Assembly: GCA_964505555.1 (NCBI GenBank)
Contig: CAZDIO010000173.1
Span: forward strand, 1 to 8,938
DNA from: CAZDIO01 sp964505555
Lineage (GTDB): Bacteria > Bdellovibrionota_C > UBA2361 > SZUA-149 > CAZDIO01
Direction of reading: 5' to 3'
Length of the DNA stretch: 8,938 nucleotides
Positions within the stretch are counted from its first letter, which is position 1; every line of letters begins with the position of its first letter. Position numbers and translations under genes: made by a program. The notes below the pieces were generated by a model that saw nothing but the letters and a program-made list of their open reading frames with translations, was not told the DNA's origin and searched no databases. Positions 1 through 5,566 of this stretch are shown here, one piece after another.

Positions 1-27
1 CCGGGAGGCCCGGCTCGCAACGACAGG
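1..27. repeat. Partial copy of a dispersed palindromic repeat at the window edge
   Basis: Bases 1-13 form an inverted repeat (CCGGG, 3-base loop, CCCGG). Bases 13-27 are the exact reverse complement of 15 bases at 5407-5421, which lie inside the large palindrome 5404-5443. The copy is cut by the window edge, so its other arm cannot be seen. It is inferred to be a variant of the same repeat family, downstream of the ABC permease gene. Confidence 0.5.
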
Positions 28-64
28 ACCTAGCTCTCAAGCAACATACTTCAGCCCAAATATC

Positions 65-877
65 CTAACTCACACTCTCCGCACTATATCGGGCGATAAG
101 TCCTGTTTTAACGCTATGCTTGTATGTTCGGGTAAAAAACCAGCAGGCAAGAAAGATATCTAAAACAGTTATGATCCCACTAAGAAGTAAGGCGCTGCCT
201 GAAAAACTCCCCTCCATAATAATTGAGCGCATCGCTTCAAATACATACGATGGGGGCAAAAGGTAAGAGACCCCTTCCATCCACGGTGGGAGTGTTGCAA
301 TCGGGTAGAATACTCCTACAAAAGGAGAGATCAACGCCGGAACTGGCCAGACGAGCCACTCTGATGCTGGTCCAAAACGGAGCACACATGCACAGGCTAA
401 GATTCCAAGAGAGATTCCAAATAAAAAAAGAATCAACAAAAAAGGAACAAGCATCGCGCCGTAGATAAAAAACGAGAGGCCAAACACGGTCGTTGCTAAA
501 AGAAGCATCACCACAAGACCAAAGGCACTCGTAGCAACACTGGTAAGCACAAGTCCCAAAAGATATTCTGAAATTAACAGCGGAGATGCAAAGATATTAA
601 GAAAATTTCTTGACCACACATCTTCAAGAAACGCCATCGCCACTCCGTGCATGACCCGGGTAAAAAAATCCCAGAGAAGCACCGCTCCAAGAAGAGTCGA
701 GACGAAATTAAACCCTGGTGTGGTAATCGTATTAAGATACCTCGTAATAAAACCCCACATCAAAATATCGATCGCCACCCAGGCAAAAAGTGGCAAGATC
801 CTGATCGGACTTCCGCGGATGATATAAAACTGACGAAGAACAATGGCAAAAACTCGTTTCAAACTCATCTTACACAT
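65..877 (-). CDS. ABC-2 type transporter permease
   Basis: This is an inner-membrane permease of an ABC-2 exporter, 270 residues, the usual length for the family. Six hydrophobic segments are visible at roughly 28-48, 57-75, 104-130, 136-162, 174-194 and 228-249. The conserved C-terminal stretch before the last segment, with P-x-x-x-L-P-P-W at about 192-199 and L-P-P-S-Y-V-F-E near 207-214, is typical of ABC-2 permeases. The first ATG (877) directly follows the TGA of the ATPase gene, so translational coupling is likely. A second ATG at 868 (Met4) could also start the protein, and neither has a strong ribosome binding site. With the ATPase it should form a 2+2 exporter. The substrate cannot be told from sequence: drugs, lipids, polysaccharide or peptides are all possible. 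No terminator is seen after the stop before the window edge. Confidence 0.9.
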   Translation of the reverse strand: MCKMSLKRVFAIVLRQFYIIRGSPIRILPLFAWVAIDILMWGFITRYLNTITTPGFNFVSTLLGAVLLWDFFTRVMHGVAMAFLEDVWSRNFLNIFASPLLISEYLLGLVLTSVATSAFGLVVMLLLATTVFGLSFFIYGAMLVPFLLILFLFGISLGILACACVLRFGPASEWLVWPVPALISPFVGVFYPIATLPPWMEGVSYLLPPSYVFEAMRSIIMEGSFSGSALLLSGIITVLDIFLACWFFTRTYKHSVKTGLIARYSAESVS

Positions 878-1699
878 TCATGACAGGGTCAATGGCTCTC
901 GCGCCACGGTAATAAAAAGCTCCTCAAGAGTTTCCTTTCCATGTTCTCCGGGCAATGTTTTTGGATCGCCCTGAAGTATCACTCTTCCTCGTGAAAGAAA
1001 GAGCACTCGATCACACACCTCCTCAACTTCGTTCATATTGTGCGATGTCCAGAGCACACCGCTTGAACCTCTCTCTACTAAGTTTCGGATTTTGCGGCGA
1101 ATCTCTTTTGCCGCAGAAGGATCAATAGATGCGGTGGGCTCATCCAAAAGAAGGAGTGCAGGGTTATTAAGCATCGCCTTTGCAAGACACAATCTTGTTT
1201 GCTCTCCTGATGAGAGCACTCCGCACTTTACGTTTCGAAACTGCTCAAGTTCAAAGTCCTTCAGCAGTAATTCAATTCTTTCTGAGAGATTTATAACTCC
1301 ATAAATCAAACCAAAAAAACGTAGATTTTGAATAACGGTCACATTTCCCGGAAGTGGTGCATACACCGCTGCAAAATTGGTTCGCGCCAGTGCTTGTGAG
1401 CGCTCGCTCTTAATATCAAGCCCATCAATAAGCACCCTCCCCTCATCAGGCTCAAGCACTCCAAGAATCATATTAATCGTCGTAGTCTTCCCAGCCCCGT
1501 TTGGACCAAGAAGTCCCACGATCTCGTTACGAGAAACCTCAAAGGTAACGTTCTCAACACCGACCTTATCACCGTATCGTTTGCCGAGATTAGAAACTGT
1601 AAGCACATTATATGGGGAGGGTTGAGACTCTTTATTGACTCCCACTTGATCCTTCTTTTGAAAAGCATCCACCATCTTTTTACAGCTTGATAATATCAC
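878..1699 (-). CDS. ABC transporter ATP-binding protein
   Basis: This is the ATPase subunit of the ABC-2 exporter whose permease follows it, 273 residues with a GTG start. Visible motifs are Walker A GPNGAGKT (65-72), signature LSSGEQ (162-167), Walker B ALLLLDEP (181-188), D-loop S-I-D-P (191-194) and the switch histidine H220. The usual Q-loop glutamine (as in V-P-Q) is absent: residues 112-118 read VYAPLPG. About 30 residues precede the first conserved strand. The GTG at 1699 was chosen because it abuts the TGA of an upstream 36-codon frame, mirroring the TGA-ATG junction with the permease. An internal ATG at 1675 (Met9) is an alternative start that keeps all domains. The protein is cytoplasmic and docks on the permease. 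The family assignment is firm; the transported substrate is unknown. Confidence 0.92.
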   Translation of the reverse strand: MILSSCKKMVDAFQKKDQVGVNKESQPSPYNVLTVSNLGKRYGDKVGVENVTFEVSRNEIVGLLGPNGAGKTTTINMILGVLEPDEGRVLIDGLDIKSERSQALARTNFAAVYAPLPGNVTVIQNLRFFGLIYGVINLSERIELLLKDFELEQFRNVKCGVLSSGEQTRLCLAKAMLNNPALLLLDEPTASIDPSAAKEIRRKIRNLVERGSSGVLWTSHNMNEVEEVCDRVLFLSRGRVILQGDPKTLPGEHGKETLEELFITVAREPLTLS

Positions 1700-1810
1700 T
1701 CATAAGTCTTTAGAAACTATCATCTTTAGCATTTCACCATCTGAATGCCACCTGCCTTTTATGGCATGTTGAAAATGCTCTTTACCTAAAGTAAAGTCTT
1801 CCAGCTTCAC
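1700..1810 (-). CDS. Possible 36-residue peptide coupled to the ABC exporter genes
   Basis: A short frame opens with GTG at 1810, just after an in-frame TAA (1814-1816), and ends with TGA at 1700-1702. That stop directly abuts the GTG start of the ATPase gene. The product would be 36 residues, mixed charge, beginning VKLEDF and ending IVSKDL, with H-F-Q-H and G-R-W-H-S-D-G-E in the middle. It has no signal peptide, double-glycine leader or membrane segment. No convincing ribosome binding site precedes the GTG. In its favour are the perfect stop-start junction and natural-looking codon use. Against it are the very short length, the lack of a recognised family and overlap with a nested inverted repeat (1728-1779) that may act as RNA. 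It could also be the tail of a decayed gene. Function unknown. Confidence 0.33.
   Translation of the reverse strand: MKLEDFTLGKEHFQHAIKGRWHSDGEMLKMIVSKDL
1728..1779 (-). promoter_or_regulatory. Nested inverted repeat upstream of the ABC exporter operon
   Basis: Outer arms AGCATTT (1728-1734) and AAATGCT (1773-1779) enclose inner arms ATGCCA (1745-1750) and TGGCAT (1762-1767). Transcribed on the minus strand this gives a 7-bp stem, an internal loop of 5 and 10 bases, a 6-bp stem and an 11-base apical loop. A smaller alternative inner stem, TGCC with GGCA, is also possible. It lies 29 bases upstream of the ATPase start. It could be a cis-acting leader RNA or an operator, or a chance structure inside the small frame. 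No known riboswitch class was recognised. Confidence 0.35.
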
Positions 1811-1865
1811 CGCTTATCTTTTTGCTTTTTCTTATCATTTCTTGAGTAGAACTTTTTGAACCACT

Positions 1866-1898
1866 CTGTGCGGAGGTATTTATCCTCCTTCTGCACAG
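1866..1898. promoter_or_regulatory. Hairpin in the divergent intergenic region
   Basis: CTGTGC (1866-1871) plus GGAGG (1872-1876) pair with CCTCC (1884-1888) and GCACAG (1893-1898). The loop is 7 bases, and a 4-base bulge (1889-1892) splits the 3' arm. Eleven base pairs are perfect. It sits between the ABC operon (minus) and the 416-residue gene (plus), so it may be a shared operator or part of the plus-strand leader. There is no T-run after it on the plus strand, so a simple terminator is unlikely. Confidence 0.4.
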
Positions 1899-1920
1899 GG
1901 TGTCATGCCCAAAGTATATG
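1892..1920 (+). promoter_or_regulatory. Weak candidate promoter for the 416-residue gene
   Basis: TGCACA (1892-1897) and TATATG (1915-1920) are 17 bases apart, each a partial match to sigma-70 -35 and -10 boxes. TATATT at 1925-1930 is an alternative -10 without a clear -35. The -35 box overlaps the 3' arm of the hairpin at 1866-1898, so the hairpin could act as an operator. The call rests on box similarity only. Confidence 0.22.
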
Positions 1921-1995
1921 GTTTTATATTGGATGAGACATGCTGATACATGCGCTCATGGATGAGATTGGGTTAACAGCCCGCAACAACATTTC

Positions 1996-2001
1996 TAGGA
2001 G
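1996..2001 (+). promoter_or_regulatory. Ribosome binding site fixing the start at 2009
   Basis: TAGGAG lies seven bases before the ATG at 2009. The frame is open further upstream to an ATG at 1940, but nothing resembling a binding site precedes that one, and the extra 23 residues look like translated leader. The start at 2009 is preferred. Confidence 0.75.
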
Positions 2002-2008
2002 TTATACC

Positions 2009-3259
2009 ATGACAGATGCTCAAACAGCACCACCCATTCAACCAGCAAAACGAACCTCTCCTCTCATTCGCGTGCGCGAGGCGCGAGAGCGCTTCGTACG
2101 TGCATTTGGCATACTCTTCGGACTTGGCGACAGGGCCGGCTTCGATCAGATTTTCGCCATCATGGAAAATCGCAAACTCGGTCTTACGATAGACAAATGG
2201 AGAGGGCTTGTCTTTCGATCAGATGGATTGGATGAAGCGACCATTAGGACCTGGGAGTTAGATATTGGTCTCTTTGCCGATCAACGATTGGAGATGGCTA
2301 TGCGGCACAAATTATCGCCCGATCTCAAAACGAGGATTTTTCGGAAGCCGGAGTTCGTGATCGCTGACTGGGAAGCGGAAAAACGGTCTGATGGAAAGGG
2401 AACGACACTTGATCCTTCAATTGATACAGGCGTAGTAGTGGACACTGTTCCCGATCCTGATCCACCACCAGAAGAGGAGAAGCGAGAACTTCAACCAATC
2501 TCTCAAGAAGAGCTGCCAGCTCATCGATTGAGATTCTTTGAACTCGCTTGTAAGATCCTGAAGTATCCCGGAGACCTGACCACTCGTAAGAAGCGATTCG
2601 GCGTGGAGATCCTCAACATCTCAGCTATGAAGAAAGTGGAGGCCTTCCTTGCGGGAACTCGAGATTGTCGTATCGAAACCCTAAGTCGCCTTCGCGAAAG
2701 CGACTTGGTAACCAGAGCGAAGAAACAGGGAAAATATCACGAGCTGGATCTGACGGTCGTGTTGTCATCAAAAAATCGCTCCAAGTGCCTTCGAAAAGGC
2801 AGTGGAGACGAAGACGGCGAAGCGAGCTCAGTCGATGAGATCGTCGACTCGAACGATGATCCAGTTGATGAAGGTCGCACAGATCGATCCCAAGTCGAAA
2901 GCTCATCCAAGCCCGACCAGGCCGATCAAACCTCGTCAGATGATGGCAATGTAACTGATAACACGGTGATGGCAATTGATGGTTATGCCGCACCGGAGGA
3001 TCCAACACCGGCTAAACACAACGGCGCTGCAAGAAAACGATCCGCGGCCTCCACGCGACGGATCGGCGATACTTCTATCGTCAATGGCGAGGAGGCGTCA
3101 CCGAAGGGTGGAATCCTCCGTGTCTATCTAGACATGGGAGATGGAAAGAGCATTCCGCTCGGGGACGTAAAGAATGTCGCAAGCATTTCCGAGTTTCGAG
3201 TTCGTAATCCAGCGGGTCCGTTTGTTGTTGTGGAGATCAACTTGATCGCAAATACTTGA
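2009..3259 (+). CDS. Hypothetical protein, 416 residues, with acidic linker
   Basis: I do not recognise this protein. It has no signal peptide or membrane segment and is probably cytoplasmic. Three parts can be seen. An N-terminal basic and helical region (about 20-125) is rich in W, R and D. A second helical region (about 168-260) begins after a proline/glutamate stretch (148-158). A long acidic, Ser/Asp-rich low-complexity linker (about 265-335) leads to a short basic patch (341-351) and a C-terminal beta-like segment (368-414) alternating hydrophobic residues. The two helical regions show faint similarity to each other (R-F near 28 and 175, I-L near 35 and 183, G-D near 40 and 188). The start at 2009 has a TAGGAG site. 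The gene stands alone: it is divergent from the ABC operon, convergent with the lipoprotein gene and ended by a terminator at 3287-3347. A DNA-binding or scaffold role would be guesswork. Confidence 0.8.
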   Translation: MTDAQTAPPIQPAKRTSPLIRVREARERFVRAFGILFGLGDRAGFDQIFAIMENRKLGLTIDKWRGLVFRSDGLDEATIRTWELDIGLFADQRLEMAMRHKLSPDLKTRIFRKPEFVIADWEAEKRSDGKGTTLDPSIDTGVVVDTVPDPDPPPEEEKRELQPISQEELPAHRLRFFELACKILKYPGDLTTRKKRFGVEILNISAMKKVEAFLAGTRDCRIETLSRLRESDLVTRAKKQGKYHELDLTVVLSSKNRSKCLRKGSGDEDGEASSVDEIVDSNDDPVDEGRTDRSQVESSSKPDQADQTSSDDGNVTDNTVMAIDGYAAPEDPTPAKHNGAARKRSAASTRRIGDTSIVNGEEASPKGGILRVYLDMGDGKSIPLGDVKNVASISEFRVRNPAGPFVVVEINLIANT

Positions 3260-3286
3260 CATCTTACGCCTCAAGCGTTTGGTGTT

Positions 3287-3347
3287 AAAAGAGGTTGTCG
3301 GACCGATGTCCGACTTTTGGGCCGACACCCTCTTTTATTATTATTTT
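3287..3347 (+). terminator. Rho-independent terminator, probably two-way
   Basis: AAAAGAGG (3287-3294) and TGTCGG (3296-3301) pair with CCGACA (3322-3327) and CCTCTTTT (3329-3336), leaving one mismatch (3295 with 3328). A T-rich tail follows on the plus strand. A competing inner hairpin GTCGGA (3297-3302) with TCCGAC (3309-3314) also forms. The flanking A-run means the minus-strand transcript from the lipoprotein gene also meets a stem followed by U residues. It sits between two convergent genes. Confidence 0.82.
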
Positions 3348-3361
3348 CTCGTTAACAAAAT

Positions 3362-3601
3362 CTATCTGTGTTTACGTCGGTCCTCCTCAACTTCATGTCC
3401 GATCAATCCTCCCGCTACTCCACCACCAACACCACCAACGAGTGCTCCGGTGCCTCCTCCAACTGCTCCACCGATAGCGGCGCCACTTCCTGTACCGATC
3501 ACTGCGCCTTTTTCTGTATCGTTTAACTTATTCCAGGTTGAGCATGCTGAAAGTACGGGAAGCAGCGCTGCTAAGATGAGATATTTGATGTTTTGTTTCA
3601 T
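3362..3601 (-). CDS. Small glycine-zipper lipoprotein
   Basis: A 79-residue exported lipoprotein. A basic start (K2, K6), a hydrophobic core and the lipobox LSAC (17-20) mark a signal peptide cut before Cys20, which would be lipidated. Residues 32-68 are a glycine zipper with repeated G-x-x-x-G and GG spacing, as in the 17-kDa antigen / glycine-zipper 2TM families of cell-envelope proteins. A charged tail (E70 onward, D-R-R-K-H-R) ends the chain. The start at 3601 is supported by AAGGAG five bases upstream. It is probably anchored in the outer membrane, with the glycine zipper packing against or inserting into membrane. The exact role is unknown in most members. It lies 121 bases from the oxidoreductase stop and may have its own promoter, though none is clear. 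Confidence 0.85.
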   Translation of the reverse strand: MKQNIKYLILAALLPVLSACSTWNKLNDTEKGAVIGTGSGAAIGGAVGGGTGALVGGVGGGVAGGLIGHEVEEDRRKHR

Positions 3602-3722
3602 GCGAGCTCCTTAATGTAAAAGGGTTAGGACATTCGATATACCTCAACCTATCAGCTCGAATTCTTCCTCGAACATGATCCTAATCAAGTTACTTAGTGC
3701 AATAAGCGCCTTTTAGACTAAA

Positions 3723-4871
3723 CTATGCCTCTTCCCTCATCCCATCTATGGCGAGTCTTCCTGCCGTTGGACATCCCCGAACAAATCCTACGGGATAACC
3801 AAAGCGAGCCATTGCGGCGGGACCTGTAAAAAAGAGTCCTGGAAGTGTTGACTGAAAAGAATCATTTAGTAATGGAGAACCGTTTTCGGTTTGAACATAA
3901 GGAAGCACACTCTCTGCACAAAGAAAGGGGATTTTTGAAATATCAATTCTAAATCCGGTTGCAAAAACAATATGATCTATATGAAGCGTCTGATCGTTAT
4001 CAAATCTTACCTCTAACTCTCCTTGACGTATCTCGACACAGGAGCGAAGATTTGTCTCTGGGAGCAAAGTAATACCTACTTTTTCGATCCTCGGCTGTAA
4101 CCATGGCTCAAGTCGTAATCGTGCTGCCTCAATCGCCTTCTTTTTGTACTCCTCTTTTTCTCCTAAAGAGAGATTCCAGTACCACTTTGGATCTTTGGCG
4201 ATCTGTTGATCGATCTCCTTCATGAAGCTCCAATCTGATTCGATCATTTTCGGTGTTTGATGACGGTAAGAGAGATAAATGGGAGCTTCTGAGCTCTCTC
4301 GAAGTATCGCGGCTGTTTCAAACGCGCTCTGCCTCCCACCAATAATCAAACACCGTTTGCCAGAAAGAGTTCCAAGATCAGAATAATCAATAGTGTGACC
4401 AAAATACCCTTTAGGAATAAGACAACTTACCTCTTCGGGGATATGTTTAAAATATTTAAATCCTACGGCCACTAAAACATTTTTTGCAGTAAGAATCTGA
4501 CCTGAATGAAGTGTGAGGCGAAAGATCTTCTCTACATTTTCAAGTCGGGTAACGATCCCCTCTTCAATTCTTAGCTCCCGTTTATCGATAAACCACTGCG
4601 CATACTGTAACATCAACGGGAGTGGAATCGGTTTTGAAGTTTCTTCTGAGAGATTTTTCTCACTCATGAACTCTTTAAAGGAGTATTTCTCAAAGGGATC
4701 AAAATGCCAGTCAAAACCAGATCTCAACAACATCCCCTTCGGCATACACTCCTTCCAAAAGCCCATTGGCTTTCCGAGGATCATAAAGTTAAGCCCTCTC
4801 TCCTTAGCTGCTGCCGCAGCAGCTAAACCAAAAGGCCCGGCGCCGACAATGATCAACTCTTTGGTATCCAT
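3723..4871 (-). CDS. FAD/NAD(P)-dependent oxidoreductase, FMO-like
   Basis: A 382-residue flavoprotein, likely a monooxygenase or related oxidoreductase. Motifs in order: FAD-binding Rossmann GAGPFGL (10-16); F-W-K (38-40) as in FMO-type enzymes; Y-F-G-H-T-I-D-Y (156-163), in the place of the FMO/Baeyer-Villiger signature region; NAD(P)-binding IIGGRQSAFE (176-185); ATGF (304-307) with D310; and L-P-G-L-F-F-T-G (343-350) near the C-terminus. No membrane segment is seen, so it is probably cytoplasmic. The ATG at 4871 is the only possible early start, since an in-frame stop lies just upstream. Its AAGGAGG is only one base from the ATG, an unusually short spacing. It follows the thioesterase gene by 25 bases and should share its transcript. 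The substrate is unknown. The SidA/IucD hydroxylases are distant relatives, but the length and motifs do not allow that specific call. Confidence 0.87.
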   Translation of the reverse strand: MDTKELIIVGAGPFGLAAAAAAKERGLNFMILGKPMGFWKECMPKGMLLRSGFDWHFDPFEKYSFKEFMSEKNLSEETSKPIPLPLMLQYAQWFIDKRELRIEEGIVTRLENVEKIFRLTLHSGQILTAKNVLVAVGFKYFKHIPEEVSCLIPKGYFGHTIDYSDLGTLSGKRCLIIGGRQSAFETAAILRESSEAPIYLSYRHQTPKMIESDWSFMKEIDQQIAKDPKWYWNLSLGEKEEYKKKAIEAARLRLEPWLQPRIEKVGITLLPETNLRSCVEIRQGELEVRFDNDQTLHIDHIVFATGFRIDISKIPFLCAESVLPYVQTENGSPLLNDSFQSTLPGLFFTGPAAMARFGYPVGFVRGCPTAGRLAIDGMREEA

Positions 4872-4896
4872 ACCTCCTTGATATTCTTACCTAGAA

Positions 4897-5334
4897 TCAT
4901 TTTTCAGTAATCGGCAGCACCGCCAAGGTGCAGCGAGAGATGCAGATAGGTTTTTTCGTCGCCTCCTCATGAATCTCAATCTGCCACACCTGAGTTTTTG
5001 ATCCGCGGTGAATTGGAGTGGCAACTCCACAGACATAACCACTACTTACCGAGCGGAGGTGATTGGCATTAATCTCAATCCCTACGACCGTAAAGCGCTT
5101 TTCATCAATATTCAGTCGTGCGCCAACTGAGGCGAGAGATTCTGCAAGCACCACGGAGGCTCCACCGTGGAGAATCCCAAAAGGTTGTTTTGTGCGGTTA
5201 TCAACCGGCATCCGCGCAACCATTCGGTCCTTTGCCAACTCAAGATACTCTATTCCCATTAGGGAAGAGAGGGTCTCCTTGGTTTTTTCAAGAAGGGAAT
5301 TAACACTTTCTCTGACATCTGGAGCAACTTTCAT
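4897..5334 (-). CDS. menI: Hotdog-fold acyl-CoA thioesterase, YdiI/MenI-like
   Basis: A 145-residue PaaI-type hotdog thioesterase. The motif R-T-K-Q-P-F-G-I-L-H-G-G (47-58), the presumed catalytic Glu65 in the helix that follows, G-I-E-I-N-A-N-H (85-92) and Q-V-W-Q-I-E-I (115-121) match my memory of Escherichia coli YdiI, which hydrolyses 1,4-dihydroxy-2-naphthoyl-CoA in menaquinone synthesis. Related EntH and other acyl-CoA thioesterases share these motifs, so the substrate is inferred. The start at 5334 was chosen for its GGGAG site eight bases upstream and because it gives the family length. A longer frame runs to 5433, but its N-terminus is translated palindromic repeat. It is the first gene of a likely operon with the FMO-like enzyme. 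No other men genes lie in the window. Confidence 0.85.
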   Translation of the reverse strand: MKVAPDVRESVNSLLEKTKETLSSLMGIEYLELAKDRMVARMPVDNRTKQPFGILHGGASVVLAESLASVGARLNIDEKRFTVVGIEINANHLRSVSSGYVCGVATPIHRGSKTQVWQIEIHEEATKKPICISRCTLAVLPITEK

Positions 5335-5342
5335 TGAACTAT

Positions 5343-5347
5343 CTCCC
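5343..5347 (-). promoter_or_regulatory. Ribosome binding site fixing the thioesterase start
   Basis: GGGAG on the minus strand lies eight bases before the ATG at 5334. The in-frame ATG at 5382 has GGTGAG touching it and would add 16 residues that no hotdog protein needs. The ATG at 5433 lies within the palindrome. Confidence 0.65.
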
Positions 5348-5403
5348 AATCTTCTTACATGACAAACGACAGAAATCTCCATCTCACCGTAGTCGTAGCA
5401 AAA

Positions 5404-5443
5404 CCTCCTGTCGTTGCGAGCGAAGCGAAGCAACGACAGGAGG
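5404..5443. repeat. Perfect palindromic repeat, 14-bp arms, 12-base loop
   Basis: The left arm (5404-5417, CCTCCTGTCGTTGC) is the exact reverse complement of 5430-5443. The loop GAGCGAAGCGAA carries GCGAA twice. Fifteen bases (5407-5421) recur inverted at 13-27. It resembles the family of GC-rich palindromes containing T-T-G-C-G-A-G-C-G-A-A that are dispersed between genes in many environmental genomes (from memory). It sits upstream of the thioesterase gene, within its leader if transcription begins further right. Confidence 0.8.
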
Positions 5444-5455
5444 GCCTATTATTTA

Positions 5456-5485
5456 ACACAGAGTTTCACAGAGTCACACAGAGTT
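5456..5485. repeat. Three 10-bp tandem repeats with CACAGAG core
   Basis: CACAGAG occurs at 5457-5463, 5467-5473 and 5477-5483, exactly every ten bases, within ACACAGAGTT-like units. It lies 12 bases from the palindrome. Similar CACAGAG strings are common intergenic repeats in environmental bacteria (from memory). On the minus strand GTGACT and AATAAT, 18 bases apart across this repeat, could weakly serve as a promoter for the thioesterase operon. Confidence 0.7.
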
Positions 5486-5496
5486 AATAACTTAAT

Positions 5497-5550
5497 ATTG
5501 GGGGCTAAAACTTTATGCTTTCCCAAAAGGCATAGCTTCGTTATTGGGGG
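5497..5550. repeat. Direct repeat ATTGGGGG flanking a hairpin upstream of the 729-residue gene
   Basis: ATTGGGGG occurs at 5497-5504 and 5543-5550. Between them TATGC (5514-5518) pairs with GCATA (5530-5534), and TTT (5519-5521) can pair with AAA across a bulged G. It is in the probable 5' leader or promoter region of the gene starting at 5567. No clear -35/-10 pair was found here. Confidence 0.4.
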
Positions 5551-5566
5551 TGAGGGGTAACCTTAC

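Noticed and set aside
1844..1856. GTAGAACTTTTTG resembling a string at 7940-7955 in the other orphan leader
   Set aside because: The match needs a three-base gap and is T-rich, so chance is a sufficient explanation.
1940..2008. Upstream extension of the 416-residue gene to the ATG at 1940
   Set aside because: No ribosome binding site before 1940, while TAGGAG sits seven bases before the ATG at 2009.
3279..3614. Proline-rich plus-strand frame of 111 codons
   Set aside because: It is the antisense of the glycine-zipper lipoprotein and starts inside the terminator. Gly codons read backwards give Pro.
3650..3680. TTCGAG direct repeat on the minus strand upstream of the lipoprotein, as an operator
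   Set aside because: Two six-base copies twelve apart with no promoter boxes nearby are too weak to call.
4513..4881. 122-codon plus-strand frame
   Set aside because: It lies wholly opposite the oxidoreductase, whose Rossmann and NAD(P) motifs are clear, and it has no binding site of its own.
5335..5433. N-terminal extension of the thioesterase
   Set aside because: It is translated palindromic repeat and leader. A start at 5334 has GGGAG and gives the normal family length.
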